64,000 nucleotides of DNA from Actimicrobium sp034313845 (GCF_034313845.1 NZ_JAVIWN010000004.1), one strand, 5' to 3'. Shown: positions 43,498 to 52,515, numbered from the stretch's first letter. Notes: generated by a model from the letters alone, not told the origin. Translations and numbers: made by a program.

Positions 43498-46152
43498 TTA
43501 CTCTTTTTCGTCATCGGCCGGAGTGTCATCGATTGCCGTGTCTGCAGCACCGACGCCCTCATCCTCTTCGTCGACATCCGGTTCGACAATGCGCTGCAAG
43601 CCGCTCAGCTTGGTGCCATCTTCGACGGCGATCAATGTCACGCCTTGCGTGGCGCGACCCATTTCGCGGATCTCGGCAACCCGGGTACGGATCAGAACGC
43701 CACCGGTGGTGATCAGCATGATTTCATCGGATGGTTCGACCAGCGTTGCAGCGACCACGCGACCATTCCGTTCGCTAGTCTGGATGGCGATCATTCCTTT
43801 TGTGCCGCGACCGTGACGGGTGTATTCAGCGATCGGGGTGCGCTTGCCGAAACCGTTTTCAGTCGCAGTCAGCACGGATTGCTGTTCGTTTTCTGCTACC
43901 AGCAACGCGATGACTTGCTGGCCTTCCTCGAGGTTCATGCCGCGCACGCCGCGGGCGGTACGGCCCATCGGACGCACATCGTTTTCATCGAAGCGCACCG
44001 CCTTGCCGGAGTCCGAGAATAGCATCACGTCATGCTGGCCATCGGTCAGCGCGGCACCAATCAGGAAGTCACCTTCATCGAGATCGACCGCAATGATGCC
44101 GGCCTTGCGCGGATTGCTGAAATCGCTCAGTGGTGTTTTCTTGACGGTACCAAGACTGGTCGCCATGAAAATATAGCGGTCTTCCGGGAAGCTGCGGTTG
44201 TCGCCGGATACCGGCAGGATCACCGTAACTTTTTCACCGTCAAGCAGCGGGAACATGTTGACGATCGGCTTGCCGCGCGAATTGCGCGAGCCTTGCGGCA
44301 CTTCCCAGACCTTGAGCCAGTACAGGCGACCACGGTTGCTGAAGCACAGAATGTAGTCGTGAGTATTGGCGATGAAGAGCTGATCGATCCAGTCGTCGTC
44401 CTTGGTTGCCATCGCTTGCTTGCCGCGCCCGCCACGCTTTTGCGCGCGGTATTCGGACATCGGTTGCGACTTCATGTAACCCGTGTGCGACAGCGTGACC
44501 ACCATGTCTTGCGGCGTGATCAGATCTTCGGTGCCCAGATCGGTGGCATTGTGCTCGATGAACGAGCGACGCTCGTCCTTGGCACCAATACCGTATTCCA
44601 TCTTGGCCGCAGTCAGTTCGTCGACGATGATGATCGTCACGCGCTCCGGCTTGGACAGGATGTCGAGCAAGTCGGCGATCTGCGCCATGACTTCCTTGTA
44701 CTCGTTGACGATCTTGTCCTGCTCCAGACCCGTCAGGCGCTGCAGACGCATCTGCAAAATTTCCTGCGCCTGATCGTCCGACAGCTTGTACAAGCCATCC
44801 GGCTGGATGCCGTAATGCTTGGGCAGGTTCTCGGGGCGGAAGGCATTGATGCCACCGAGTGCTTCTTCGCCGGTGCGCACCAGCATCTCGCGCACAACCG
44901 ATGAATCCCACGCCCGTGCCATCAGTTCGACCTTGGCAATCGGTGGCGTTGGCGCGGCCTTGATGATGGCAATGAAGTCATCGATATTGGCCAGCGCAAC
45001 AGCCAGGCCTTCGAGTACATGCCCGCGTTCACGCGCGCGGCGCAGCTCGAAAATAGTCCGGCGTGTGACGACTTCGCGACGATGCGACAGGAAACACTGA
45101 AGCATCTGCTTGAGATTGAGCAACTTCGGCTGCCCATCAACCAGCGCCACCATGTTCATGCCGAAGGTGTCTTGCAGCTGGGTCTGCTTGTACAAATTAT
45201 TGAGCACGACTTCCGGTACTTCGGCGCGTTTCAGTTCGATGACAACCCGCATGCCAGACTTGTCTGATTCATCGCGGATGTCGGAAATACCGTCGAGCTT
45301 CTTGTCGCGCACCAGTTCTGCAATGCGTTCAAGCAGAGACTTCTTATTCACCTGGTACGGCAACTCGTCGACGATGATCGCCGTCCGGCTTTCCTTGCCG
45401 TACTCCTCGAAATGGGTCTTGGCGCGCATGACGATGCGACCTCGACCGGTACGATAGCCGTCGCGAACACCGGAGACGCCATAGATGATGCCGGCGGTCG
45501 GGAAGTCCGGAGCGGGAATGATTTCGATCAGTTCATCGATGGTGCAATCGGCATTGCGTAATACATACAGTGCGCCATCGATGACTTCAGTAATGTTATG
45601 CGGCGGGATGTTTGTTGCCATGCCGACGGCGATTCCTGAAGCGCCATTGATCAGCAGATTCGGGATCCGGGTCGGCAGCACCGTCGGTTCCTTTTCCTTG
45701 CCATCATAGTTCGGCACAAAATCGACCGTATCTTTGTCGATATCGGCAAGGATTTCATTGGCAATCTTGTCGAGCCGGCACTCGGTGTAGCGCATCGCTG
45801 CGGCGTTATCGCCATCGACCGAACCAAAATTACCCTGTCCGTCGACCAGCGTGTAGCGCAAAGAAAAATCCTGCGCCATCCGTACGAGCGTGTCGTAGAT
45901 CGATTGGTCGCCATGCGGGTGGTATTTACCCATGACTTCACCGACGACGCGCGCGCATTTCACGTACGGTCGATTCCAGACGTTATTCATTTCGTGCATC
46001 GCAAACAGTACCCGGCGATGCACCGGCTTGAGCCCGTCTCGCACGTCAGGCAATGCCCTCCCGACAATCACGCTCATCGCGTAGTCTAGGTAGCTTTTGC
46101 GCATCTCGTCTTCAAGTGAAATCGGGATAGTTTCTTTAGCGAATTGATCCAT
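43498..46152 (-). CDS. gyrA: DNA gyrase subunit A
   Basis: The breakage-reunion subunit of gyrase. ISLEDEMRKSYLDYAMSVI at the N-terminus, the active-site tyrosine in AMRYTECRL, and the C-terminal GyrA-box region (KRGGRGKQAM) with a beta-pinwheel. 884 residues with an acidic tail (DEEDEGVGAAD). In the quinolone-resistance region the sequence is HPHGDQSIYDT: residue 83 is Gln (codon 45904-45906), where E. coli has Ser; Asp87 is kept. Confidence 0.98.
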   Translation of the reverse strand: MDQFAKETIPISLEDEMRKSYLDYAMSVIVGRALPDVRDGLKPVHRRVLFAMHEMNNVWNRPYVKCARVVGEVMGKYHPHGDQSIYDTLVRMAQDFSLRYTLVDGQGNFGSVDGDNAAAMRYTECRLDKIANEILADIDKDTVDFVPNYDGKEKEPTVLPTRIPNLLINGASGIAVGMATNIPPHNITEVIDGALYVLRNADCTIDELIEIIPAPDFPTAGIIYGVSGVRDGYRTGRGRIVMRAKTHFEEYGKESRTAIIVDELPYQVNKKSLLERIAELVRDKKLDGISDIRDESDKSGMRVVIELKRAEVPEVVLNNLYKQTQLQDTFGMNMVALVDGQPKLLNLKQMLQCFLSHRREVVTRRTIFELRRARERGHVLEGLAVALANIDDFIAIIKAAPTPPIAKVELMARAWDSSVVREMLVRTGEEALGGINAFRPENLPKHYGIQPDGLYKLSDDQAQEILQMRLQRLTGLEQDKIVNEYKEVMAQIADLLDILSKPERVTIIIVDELTAAKMEYGIGAKDERRSFIEHNATDLGTEDLITPQDMVVTLSHTGYMKSQPMSEYRAQKRGGRGKQAMATKDDDWIDQLFIANTHDYILCFSNRGRLYWLKVWEVPQGSRNSRGKPIVNMFPLLDGEKVTVILPVSGDNRSFPEDRYIFMATSLGTVKKTPLSDFSNPRKAGIIAVDLDEGDFLIGAALTDGQHDVMLFSDSGKAVRFDENDVRPMGRTARGVRGMNLEEGQQVIALLVAENEQQSVLTATENGFGKRTPIAEYTRHGRGTKGMIAIQTSERNGRVVAATLVEPSDEIMLITTGGVLIRTRVAEIREMGRATQGVTLIAVEDGTKLSGLQRIVEPDVDEEDEGVGAADTAIDDTPADDEKE

Positions 46153-46409
46153 GGGAGAGTGAACTGTTCTTTGACTAAGGTTGTGGTGCGTTGCACATGG
46201 CGCGCCAGTGTCGCAATTGAGCCATCTAAGCCTTCGATTTTAGCATGCGCGTCGAGGGGCTCTGCGCTTTTAGGCGCGGACCGGGTCAGCGCCCAGACTT
46301 GCTAATTCTGTCAACCAGACAAGAAATTATGCTTAAATGTGCGAGGGTTCACTGACTGACCGGCTAACGGCATCAGCCCAGCTCATCAGCTCATCTAAAT
46401 TTAAATCTT

Positions 46410-47099
46410 ATGTTCAATAAATTGACTTTCAGCCTACTGTCAGGACTGCTTGTCTTTGACGCCACGGCGCAAACATTTCCTGATGTCCGGACCAACTCTC
46501 AATCCAGTGCCTACGCACAAGACGGCCGTGGCACGATTACTCGCAGCGGCACCGGACTTTGCTGGCGTACCGGATATTGGTCAACGACAGACGCCGCAAC
46601 CGGGTGCGATGGAGAATTGACATCCCCCCTTGCCCGGCCAACAGCGCCTGACTTGGTTCCATCCACAGCCAAAAATGCCGATGCTGCGCCTCTGGCGCTG
46701 ATTGCACCGGCCAGTCGTTGCGATTTCAGCATCACGCTGCAAGGCGACATCGCTTTTGCCTTTGGCAAAGCCAACATAGCGGGCAATGCTGGTGATCGTA
46801 TAAAACACGATTACCAAGACCGCGTTGGACGCTGCAGTCGTATCGAATCCATTTCTGTTACCGGCCATACTGATCGCATTGGCTCGGTAGCAAATAATGC
46901 CTATTTATCAGAACAACGCGCAAAAGCGGCTGCAGCACTACTGGGTATTAATCTTAATTCCACGCAAGTCAGCATAGCGGGCATCGGCAGCACCCAGTCG
47001 ATCACGTCTTGCCCGGAAAATCTTACTCGATCAGAATTAATTGCCTGCCTAGCCGACGACCGGCGCGCCACGATAGAAGTTCATGGCGAAGCAAGGTAA
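46410..47099 (+). CDS. OmpA-family protein, divergent paralogue
   Basis: A 229-residue exported protein. Signal peptide to about ATAQTF, a short N-terminal segment with GLCWRTGYW that is shared with the next gene, and a C-terminal OmpA-like peptidoglycan-binding domain (SVTGHTDRIGS, YLSEQRAKAAAALL, DDRRATIEV). The domain carries extra cysteines and an altered beginning, so it looks less constrained than its neighbour. It probably arose by duplication of ompA. Confidence 0.85.
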   Translation: MFNKLTFSLLSGLLVFDATAQTFPDVRTNSQSSAYAQDGRGTITRSGTGLCWRTGYWSTTDAATGCDGELTSPLARPTAPDLVPSTAKNADAAPLALIAPASRCDFSITLQGDIAFAFGKANIAGNAGDRIKHDYQDRVGRCSRIESISVTGHTDRIGSVANNAYLSEQRAKAAAALLGINLNSTQVSIAGIGSTQSITSCPENLTRSELIACLADDRRATIEVHGEAR

Positions 47100-47685
47100 C
47101 AGGAGAGCCGATTTTTAAAAAACCCGGCTTTCATGGCGCACCAGTATTCTTTATGGACAAAACCCAAGGGGGAGTTACGACGCTTTCCGGCTAGCCCGGG
47201 CTAATTGCTGGACTCGGAGCATAGTCGCCCGCTACTTGCCGTTATCAACCCCGGCAAAAAATCTGAATCAGGAGAGTCTGCGGTCGTCTATGTGGCGGCA
47301 ATCCATATTGACCCTGTTCAGCAATTTGATTTCCCCCGCGAGCCGGACTGAGCACAGTTAATTACCGAGTCTGGAGCTGCCCATTCCGGGAGCGCCGCTA
47401 CCAGAACAGGATCGCCGCACCTCAGCATTCCTTGCCCTGACACACCAAAATAATAGCGTCGCTATGTTGCAAATAAACGACACATTATTAGAATCATATT
47501 TTCACCTGATTGACGAGCAGCGTCATGCTGTCAACCTTGTGCCAAAATCATGCAAAATTGATTTAATAAGGGACGCGAATCTCTTAAGCGAAGCCCTTGC
47601 AGCCCGTGGTAGTATCCATTTTTTTTGATGTCGTAGCATTTGTTGCGCAGTTTGATCTGCGGATATCCCAACCGAGAGGAGAAAC
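47100..47685. other. 586-bp intergenic stretch between the two OmpA genes
   Basis: No gene recognised. It includes a weak hairpin just after the first OmpA gene (around 47103-47135) and the promoter region and GAGGAG ribosome site of the second OmpA gene. Confidence 0.6.
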
Positions 47686-48330
47686 ATGAATAAATTAGTA
47701 AAACTCGTCTTCGCTGCGTCCGCAGTCGTCGCCCTGTCTGCCCAAGCGCAGGAAAATATCCAAGCCAAAACGCCGACCAGCGCTTATGTTCAAGATGCTC
47801 GTGGCGTCATTGTTCGTGACCCGTTTGGCCTGTGCTGGCGCACCGGTTACTGGACCCCTGCAGATGCAGTTCCAGGCTGCGATGGTGAAATCGCCAAACC
47901 AGCAATGACCCCAGTTGCTGCTCCAGCACCAGCTCCTGCACCGGCCCCGGTAGTTGTTGTACCAGCGCCAGTTTCAGAAAAAGTCACCTTCGCTGCTGAC
48001 GCCTTCTTTGACTTCGACAAATCAGTGTTGAAGCCAGACGGCAAAGCCAAGCTCGATGATCTTGCATCGAAACTGCAAGGCATGAATCTGGAAGTAATCA
48101 TCGCTGTCGGTCATACTGACTCAGTTGGTACAGATGCCTACAACCAGAAACTGTCGGTTCGCCGCTCAGAAGCTGTCAAGGCGTATTTGGTTTCAAAAGG
48201 TATTGAAGCCAATCGCGTCTACACCGAAGGCAAGGGCGAAAAGCAACCTGTTGCAGACAACAAGTCAGCAGCTGGCCGCGCAAAAAATCGCCGCGTTGAA
48301 ATCGAAGTTGTTGGTACACGTACCAAGTAA
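47686..48330 (+). CDS. ompA: outer membrane protein OmpA (short betaproteobacterial form)
   Basis: A 214-residue protein: signal peptide to ALSAQAQ, a conserved N-terminal segment with DPFGLCWRTGYW, an Ala-Pro linker, and the OmpA C-terminal domain (FFDFDKSVLKPDGK, VGHTDSVGTDAYNQKLSVRRSEAV, GRAKNRRVEIEV) that binds peptidoglycan. It lacks the eight-stranded barrel of E. coli OmpA. Upstream of ubiG-gph and near gyrA, as in other Burkholderiales. GAGGAG precedes the ATG. Confidence 0.95.
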   Translation: MNKLVKLVFAASAVVALSAQAQENIQAKTPTSAYVQDARGVIVRDPFGLCWRTGYWTPADAVPGCDGEIAKPAMTPVAAPAPAPAPAPVVVVPAPVSEKVTFAADAFFDFDKSVLKPDGKAKLDDLASKLQGMNLEVIIAVGHTDSVGTDAYNQKLSVRRSEAVKAYLVSKGIEANRVYTEGKGEKQPVADNKSAAGRAKNRRVEIEVVGTRTK

Positions 48331-48366
48331 TTTCAAACCGCAGCACCCAAAACCCGCCTAGGCGGT

Positions 48367-48399
48367 AATGCCGTTCAGTTAGCTCTGAACGGCATTTTT
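48367..48399 (+). terminator. terminator of ompA
   Basis: AATGCCGTTCAG, loop TTAGCT, CTGAACGGCATT plus T3: a perfect 12-bp stem. Confidence 0.93.
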
Positions 48400-48577
48400 C
48401 GTTAACCGATCGCACGGAGTATCCGGAGACCAAAACCAAGTTCGTACGCTATCTCGTTCGGGTCTTGGAGAAGACGCTTAACTGTACGGTCTTGCACCTC
48501 GGCGGCGTTTTTTTATTGCGAAGGCAATTAATGCCCGCGCCGTGCGCTGGCAGCGCATTCCCGCTATCATTCAGGCC

Positions 48578-49276
48578 ATGAACGCAGACCCTCAAGAACT
48601 CAAAAAATTTAGTGACCTCGCGCACCGCTGGTGGGATCCCACTTCCGAATTTCGCCCACTGCATCAAATTAATCCGTTGCGTCTGGAGTGGATCAATGCA
48701 CGGATTCCCCTGGCCAACAAAACAGTGCTCGATATTGGTTGCGGAGGCGGTATTCTTGCCGAATCAATGGCACGTAAAGGTGCCACTGTCACAGGTATCG
48801 ACCTGTCGGAAAAAGCCCTTAAAGTAGCGGATTTGCACAGCCTGGAAGCAGGCATTGAAATGCGCTATGAAATGATCTCGGCAGAGAACATGGCACAACG
48901 CGAACCGGCGTCATTCGATGTCGTGACCTGCATGGAAATGCTGGAACACGTTCCCGACCCCGAGGCAATCGTGCGCGCCTGCGCAACCTTGGTCAAACCG
49001 GGCGGCAAAGTGTTTTTTTCGACGCTCAATCGCAATCCAAAATCCTATCTGTTCGCCATTATCGGTGCCGAATACGTGTTGCGGTTGCTTCCCAAAGGAA
49101 CGCACGATTACAGCAAATTCATCACGCCCTCCGAGCTGTCCCGCTATGCGCGTGTTGCTGACCTGAATGTCGATAGGCTCAAGGGGTTGACGTATAACCC
49201 TTTCCTCAAATCCTACAGCTTGAACGGCAATACCGATGTCAACTACATGGTGGCCTGCACTCGGCCAATAATGTAA
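48578..49276 (+). CDS. ubiG: ubiquinone biosynthesis O-methyltransferase
   Basis: Performs both O-methylations in ubiquinone synthesis with SAM. KKFSDLAHRWWDPTSEF and DIGCGGGILAESMA (SAM motif I) are diagnostic; EMLEHVPDP follows. An upstream in-frame start exists, but MNADPQELKKF at 48578 is the usual beginning; 232 residues. gph follows. Confidence 0.95.
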   Translation: MNADPQELKKFSDLAHRWWDPTSEFRPLHQINPLRLEWINARIPLANKTVLDIGCGGGILAESMARKGATVTGIDLSEKALKVADLHSLEAGIEMRYEMISAENMAQREPASFDVVTCMEMLEHVPDPEAIVRACATLVKPGGKVFFSTLNRNPKSYLFAIIGAEYVLRLLPKGTHDYSKFITPSELSRYARVADLNVDRLKGLTYNPFLKSYSLNGNTDVNYMVACTRPIM

Positions 49277-49306
49277 CTTCCCACTTTCGTTCACTGGAAA
49301 ACCGAC

Positions 49307-49972
49307 ATGCTATTGGCGACACCTCGCGTCATCCTGTTTGATCTTGACGGCACGCTCGTGGACAGCGCGCCGGATCTGGCTGGCGCAATGAACCGGCTGC
49401 AACGAGAGCGCGGGCTCCCTCTAAGCCCTTATGATCTATTGCGACCCCATGCCTCTGCAGGTGCGCGTGGATTGATTTTTGCAGCGTTCGGAATACGCCC
49501 AGAGGACCATGACTACGAAGCCCTGCGCGTTGCATTTCTCGATATCTATGCAGCGAATATTGCTGAAAACAGCCATTTGTTTTCCGGTATCACCAACCTG
49601 CTAAATCACTTGCACCAGCGAGATATCGCCTGGGGAATTGTCACTAACAAAGCGGCGCGCTTTACTGACGCTCTGGTACCCCAACTTGCCTTGTCAGCCG
49701 CCGCCTGTGTCGTATCCGGGGATACGACACCACATGCAAAGCCACATCCGGCACCACTACTCGAAGCTGCCCGTCAAATTGGCGTCGCAGCCGAACAGTG
49801 CTGGTACGTCGGCGATGATTTACGGGACATCGAAGCCGGCCGCGCAGCGGGCATGGCAACCGTCTCGGTAGGCTGGGGTTATGGCAATCCGCACCACCCG
49901 ATTGCTTGGGACGCGGACATGCATGCAACCACTCCAGCAGACTTGATGACCTTGATCACACCAGGAGCCTAA
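49307..49972 (+). CDS. gph: HAD-family phosphatase, phosphoglycolate phosphatase type
   Basis: HAD motif I is FDLDGTLVDSAPD, motif II/III TNKAA and GDTTPHAKPHPAP, and motif IV GDDLRDIEAGRAAG. 221 residues. Its place next to ubiG is the typical gph location; in some relatives the homologue acts on MurNAc 6-phosphate, so the substrate is not certain. Confidence 0.88.
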   Translation: MLLATPRVILFDLDGTLVDSAPDLAGAMNRLQRERGLPLSPYDLLRPHASAGARGLIFAAFGIRPEDHDYEALRVAFLDIYAANIAENSHLFSGITNLLNHLHQRDIAWGIVTNKAARFTDALVPQLALSAAACVVSGDTTPHAKPHPAPLLEAARQIGVAAEQCWYVGDDLRDIEAGRAAGMATVSVGWGYGNPHHPIAWDADMHATTPADLMTLITPGA

Positions 49973-50003
49973 CTTTCAGCATGCCCCGAGTGACCTGGTG
50001 CGT

Positions 50004-50009
50004 TATAAT
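50004..50009 (+). promoter_or_regulatory. -10 box of the ssrA promoter
   Basis: TATAAT, perfect consensus, 11 bp before the mature 5' end of tmRNA. No good -35 box is seen at the proper distance. Confidence 0.75.
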
Positions 50010-50020
50010 TCAATCTGCTT

Positions 50021-50382
50021 GGGGGCGACCTGGTTTCGACAGGGGTTGCAAAGCAGCGCAGGGCATACCGAGGGCTGGTCACCTCGTAAATACAACCAGA
50101 AAAAACATAACTGCAAACGATAACTCGTACGCACTAGCAGCTTAATTGCTGTCTAGCTCTACACCATCTCTTCCCTGGGGTGGGCTGGCAACAGTAGTAG
50201 AGTCATTCACAGGGAATCGCTCTGAATCGGGTCACTTGATTCAAGGCTAAATCCAAGGTGACTCGTCTTGCCACAGCGTGTGCGTCCGCGTTGGCCGGAC
50301 TAAATCAAATGGCAGCACTAAGTATGTAGAACTGTCTGTAGAGTACTCTTGGACGCGGGTTCGATTCCCGCCGCCTCCACCA
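50021..50382 (+). ncRNA. ssrA: transfer-messenger RNA
   Basis: tmRNA frees stalled ribosomes and tags their products for proteolysis. The 5' end GGGGGCGACCTGGTTTCGAC and the 3' end with a T-arm (GGTTCGATTCC) and encoded CCA pair as a tRNA-like acceptor (GGGGGCG with CGCCTCC). The tag frame GCA AAC GAT ... GCA GCT TAA at 50113-50145 encodes ANDNSYALAA. 362 nt. Its last 20 bases are the core of an island attachment site. Confidence 0.97.
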
Positions 50383-50384
50383 AG
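50363..50384 (+). repeat. attL: ssrA-side copy of a 22-bp direct repeat
   Basis: GATTCCCGCCGCCTCCACCA plus AG, identical to 56256-56277. It includes the 3' end of ssrA with the CCA, so the tmRNA gene stays intact. Confidence 0.93.
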
Positions 50385-50434
50385 TACATTATTTCGTTTA
50401 AAGTAAAAGACTTACGGTAAATTAGAAATCACGA

Positions 50435-50455
50435 TTTACCCCTTATCTTTACCCC
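50435..50455. repeat. TTTACCCC direct repeats near attL
   Basis: TTTACCCC at 50435-50442 and 50448-50455, 13 bp apart, about 50 bp inside attL. They could be integrase arm-type binding sites; this is inference. Confidence 0.35.
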
Positions 50456-50462
50456 CTCTCCG

Positions 50463-50486
50463 CAGACCCTCCTTGGGTCTGTTTTT
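50463..50486 (+). terminator. hairpin terminator inside the island, downstream of ssrA
   Basis: CAGACCC, loop TCCTT, GGGTCTG, then T5. It may now terminate ssrA transcription in place of the displaced native terminator. Confidence 0.8.
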
Positions 50487-50973
50487 GTTTCAGCGGTAGG
50501 TGGCCCCTGAAGAGTCCCTGGAAAGGGTCCTTCATGTTCCCCCTCGGGGTTGCATGTCGGGTTTCCTGGGATCTCTTCAGTTGCCATTGCTTAGATCCAA
50601 CCGTTGAACGCATCCCTCGCTGTCGCTTGGGTTCCGTTGATCCAGAGCGTACCAAGTGCGAGCTATATCAGCGCCGCATCGACATCGCCCTGAGCTGCCT
50701 GGGCGGCGATCTGGTGGCTCAGTGGCACCCGGGTTCCCCCTGCTGGAAAATCTGCATGAAGGCGATTTTTGGATGAAACCAGAAAATTCTCTGTCTACCG
50801 ATAGTTTAAAAGCCGGAGTCACATAGACGGTCGTTCATGTGACTCCAAAAAAAAAGAGCATCAAAACTGACCAACATTCAATCACATTGGCCGCCACATG
50901 GACTACGTCTCGTGAAGGATCACGAAGTGACGGTAAGAACAAGAGTCTGAAATTCTCGTGGATTTGGGCTTAG
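50487..50973. other. non-coding or eroded DNA of the island left arm
   Basis: No gene recognised. Short open frames (for example a plus-strand one with CELYQRRIDIALSCLGG near 50660-50740) have no family I can name and look like eroded coding DNA. Confidence 0.5.
50815..50846. repeat. perfect 10-bp inverted repeat followed by A9
   Basis: GGAGTCACAT (50815-50824), 12-nt loop, ATGTGACTCC (50837-50846). The poly-A on the right does not make it a plus-strand terminator. Role unknown. Confidence 0.55.
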
Positions 50974-51230
50974 AACCCCGAGCTGGTGCGGGGCGTGCTG
51001 ACCAAGGCGGCCGGGCGAGGCGCCGAGATCGTGCTGGCCACCGACCACGACGAGGCCGGGAAGAAGCTGATGGCCGAAGTGGCACGGCTGGCCCCGGAGG
51101 GGACAAGGTTATTTTCCCAGGAACCTTCCCATGGGAAGGACTGGAACGAGCAATTGTAGGAACACGAGTGCCGCCGAAGCCTGCAGGAGCGCGAACAGGC
51201 ACAGGAAAAAGTGAAGCAGCGCAGTCATGA
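50974..51230 (+). pseudogene. fragment of a Toprim-domain protein from a plasmid or ICE
   Basis: The plus frame in phase with 50974 encodes ELVRGVLTKAAGRGAEIVL, ATDHDEAGKKLMAEVA and GKDWNEQL, then an in-frame TAG at 51157-51159 and a further Gln/Glu/Arg-rich tail. The DxDxxG core and the KDWNEQL end are typical of Toprim domains fused to relaxase or primase-like mobilisation proteins. The DNA is much richer in GC than its surroundings. Skipping the IS and one TGA duplicate, the frame resumes at 52485 and ends MDR-stop at 52497, so the IS sits a few codons before the original stop. The 5' part is missing. Confidence 0.75.
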
Positions 51231-51247
51231 TGTAGTGGTCAAGTAAA

Positions 51248-52123
51248 TTAAGACATAGCGATAGGTTTTTTTACTGCCATGTTCCGCTCGAAGGCGGAGG
51301 GCGACAGGTTGCCCAGTACGGAATGCAATCTGGTGCAGTTGTAGAAGCCGACGATGTAGTCGGTGACGTCATTTTTTGCTTCCGCCTGGTTGGCATAAGT
51401 GCGCTGCCAGACCCGCTCCATTTTGAGGTTTAGGAAGAAGCGTTCTGCTACTGCGTTGTCCCAGCAATTCGCTCGGCGGCTCATGCTGCAAATGAAGCCC
51501 TGCTCGGTCAGAAGTGCCTGATATTGCTTGCTGGCGTATTGGCTGCCACGATCGCTGTGCACGATCAATCCCGGTGCCGGACGGCGCTGGGCAATGGCCA
51601 TCTGGAGCGCCTCGCAGACCAGTTCGGCAGGCATGCTCGGTGCCATCGCCCAGCCCACCACTTTGCGCGAGAACAGGTCCAGCACCATCGCTAGATACAG
51701 CCAGCCAGTACCGGTTCGGATATAGGTAATGTCGGTCACGAAGGCGGTATTGGGCGTGGCCGGATTGAACTGCCGTGCCAGGATATTGTCGGCAATCGGC
51801 AGGGCGTGGTTGCTGTCAGTCGTATGGATAAACTTGCGCTTCCAGACTGGCTTGAGACCCGCCCGGCGCATCAGGCTGCGCGCCTTGTAGCGGCCAATAT
51901 CGATGCCTTGTGCCGCCAGGGCGCTGACCAGGCGCCTGCTGCCGTAGCTTTGCTGGCTGGCGGTGAAAGCGGCCTTCAGGTGGACACCAACCTTACATAA
52001 AAGCGGTTTGGCAGGACGGGACTGTGCGCTGTAATAACCGGCACGGCTGACCGACAAAACCCGGCAACTTTGCTGGACGGGGATGGCCTGCTTTTGCAGT
52101 TGTGTAATCAGCGCGTAGCTCAT
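51248..52123 (-). CDS. IS3-family transposase orfB (DDE integrase domain), copy A
   Basis: A 291-residue rve-type integrase: HTH_21-like region (KAAFTASQQSYGSRRLVSAL), then DDE catalytic residues in TDITYIRTGTGWLYLA, HSDRGSQYAS and NLKMERVWQ (Glu region near AEAKNDVTDYI). The ATG overlaps the orfA stop (ATGA); fusion with orfA by frameshift is expected. Confidence 0.94.
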   Translation of the reverse strand: MSYALITQLQKQAIPVQQSCRVLSVSRAGYYSAQSRPAKPLLCKVGVHLKAAFTASQQSYGSRRLVSALAAQGIDIGRYKARSLMRRAGLKPVWKRKFIHTTDSNHALPIADNILARQFNPATPNTAFVTDITYIRTGTGWLYLAMVLDLFSRKVVGWAMAPSMPAELVCEALQMAIAQRRPAPGLIVHSDRGSQYASKQYQALLTEQGFICSMSRRANCWDNAVAERFFLNLKMERVWQRTYANQAEAKNDVTDYIVGFYNCTRLHSVLGNLSPSAFERNMAVKKPIAMS

Positions 52124-52416
52124 TTCAATTCCCGGGCAAAGAAGGCCGAGGCCTTTTTTAAAATATCGACGTCGCCTCGCAATTGACGGTTTTCGTGTTC
52201 CAGTTGGCGGATGCGCTGCTGGTCAGCCGTCAACGGATTCCCGATGCCGCGCTGGCCGCTTTGCTCGGCATCATATTGTTTGATCCAGCGACGAATCGCG
52301 GTCTCACCGATATCCATGCTCTGACTGACCTGTGTGGTCGTCAGTCCCTGTTCCTTGATCATACGAACGACTTCCAGCTTCAGGCTGATGTCGAATTGCC
52401 GGCGTTGCTTTGTCAT
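52120..52416 (-). CDS. IS3-family transposase orfA (helix-turn-helix), copy A
   Basis: A 98-residue DNA-binding protein with HTH (LKLEVVRMIKEQGLTTTQV, IGETAIRRWIKQY) and a leucine-zipper-like coiled coil (RIRQLEHENRQLRGDVDIL). The start at 52416 follows AGAGGA. Near its 3' end the slippery run AAAAAAG (T6 at 52154-52159 on the plus strand) is the likely site of programmed -1 frameshifting into orfB. Confidence 0.92.
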   Translation of the reverse strand: MTKQRRQFDISLKLEVVRMIKEQGLTTTQVSQSMDIGETAIRRWIKQYDAEQSGQRGIGNPLTADQQRIRQLEHENRQLRGDVDILKKASAFFARELK

Positions 52417-52515
52417 TGATTTTTCCTCTGGTGGTGGAGTTTCCCACCTATCGAGGTGTCTGCACAAATTAGACCACTACATGAAATGGATCGTTAAGGC
52501 ATCAGACCTAAGAAC

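Larger units (their letters stand above)
51231..52481 (-). mobile_element. IS3-family insertion sequence, copy A
   Basis: 1,251 bp. Terminal inverted repeats TGTAGTGGTC (51231-51240) and GACCACTACA (52472-52481), flanked by a 3-bp target duplication TGA (51228-51230 and 52482-52484). Two overlapping frames, orfA and orfB. It belongs to the same group as copy B at 59068-60310 but is clearly diverged from it. Confidence 0.93.

Noticed and set aside
42055..44022. 655-residue open frame antisense to pheA, serC and gyrA
   Set aside because: Same reason; it spans three unambiguous genes on the other strand.
50958..51230. Plus-strand 90-residue frame DLGLEPRAGAGRADQ
   Set aside because: Out-of-frame shadow of the Toprim fragment, whose own frame gives recognisable motifs.
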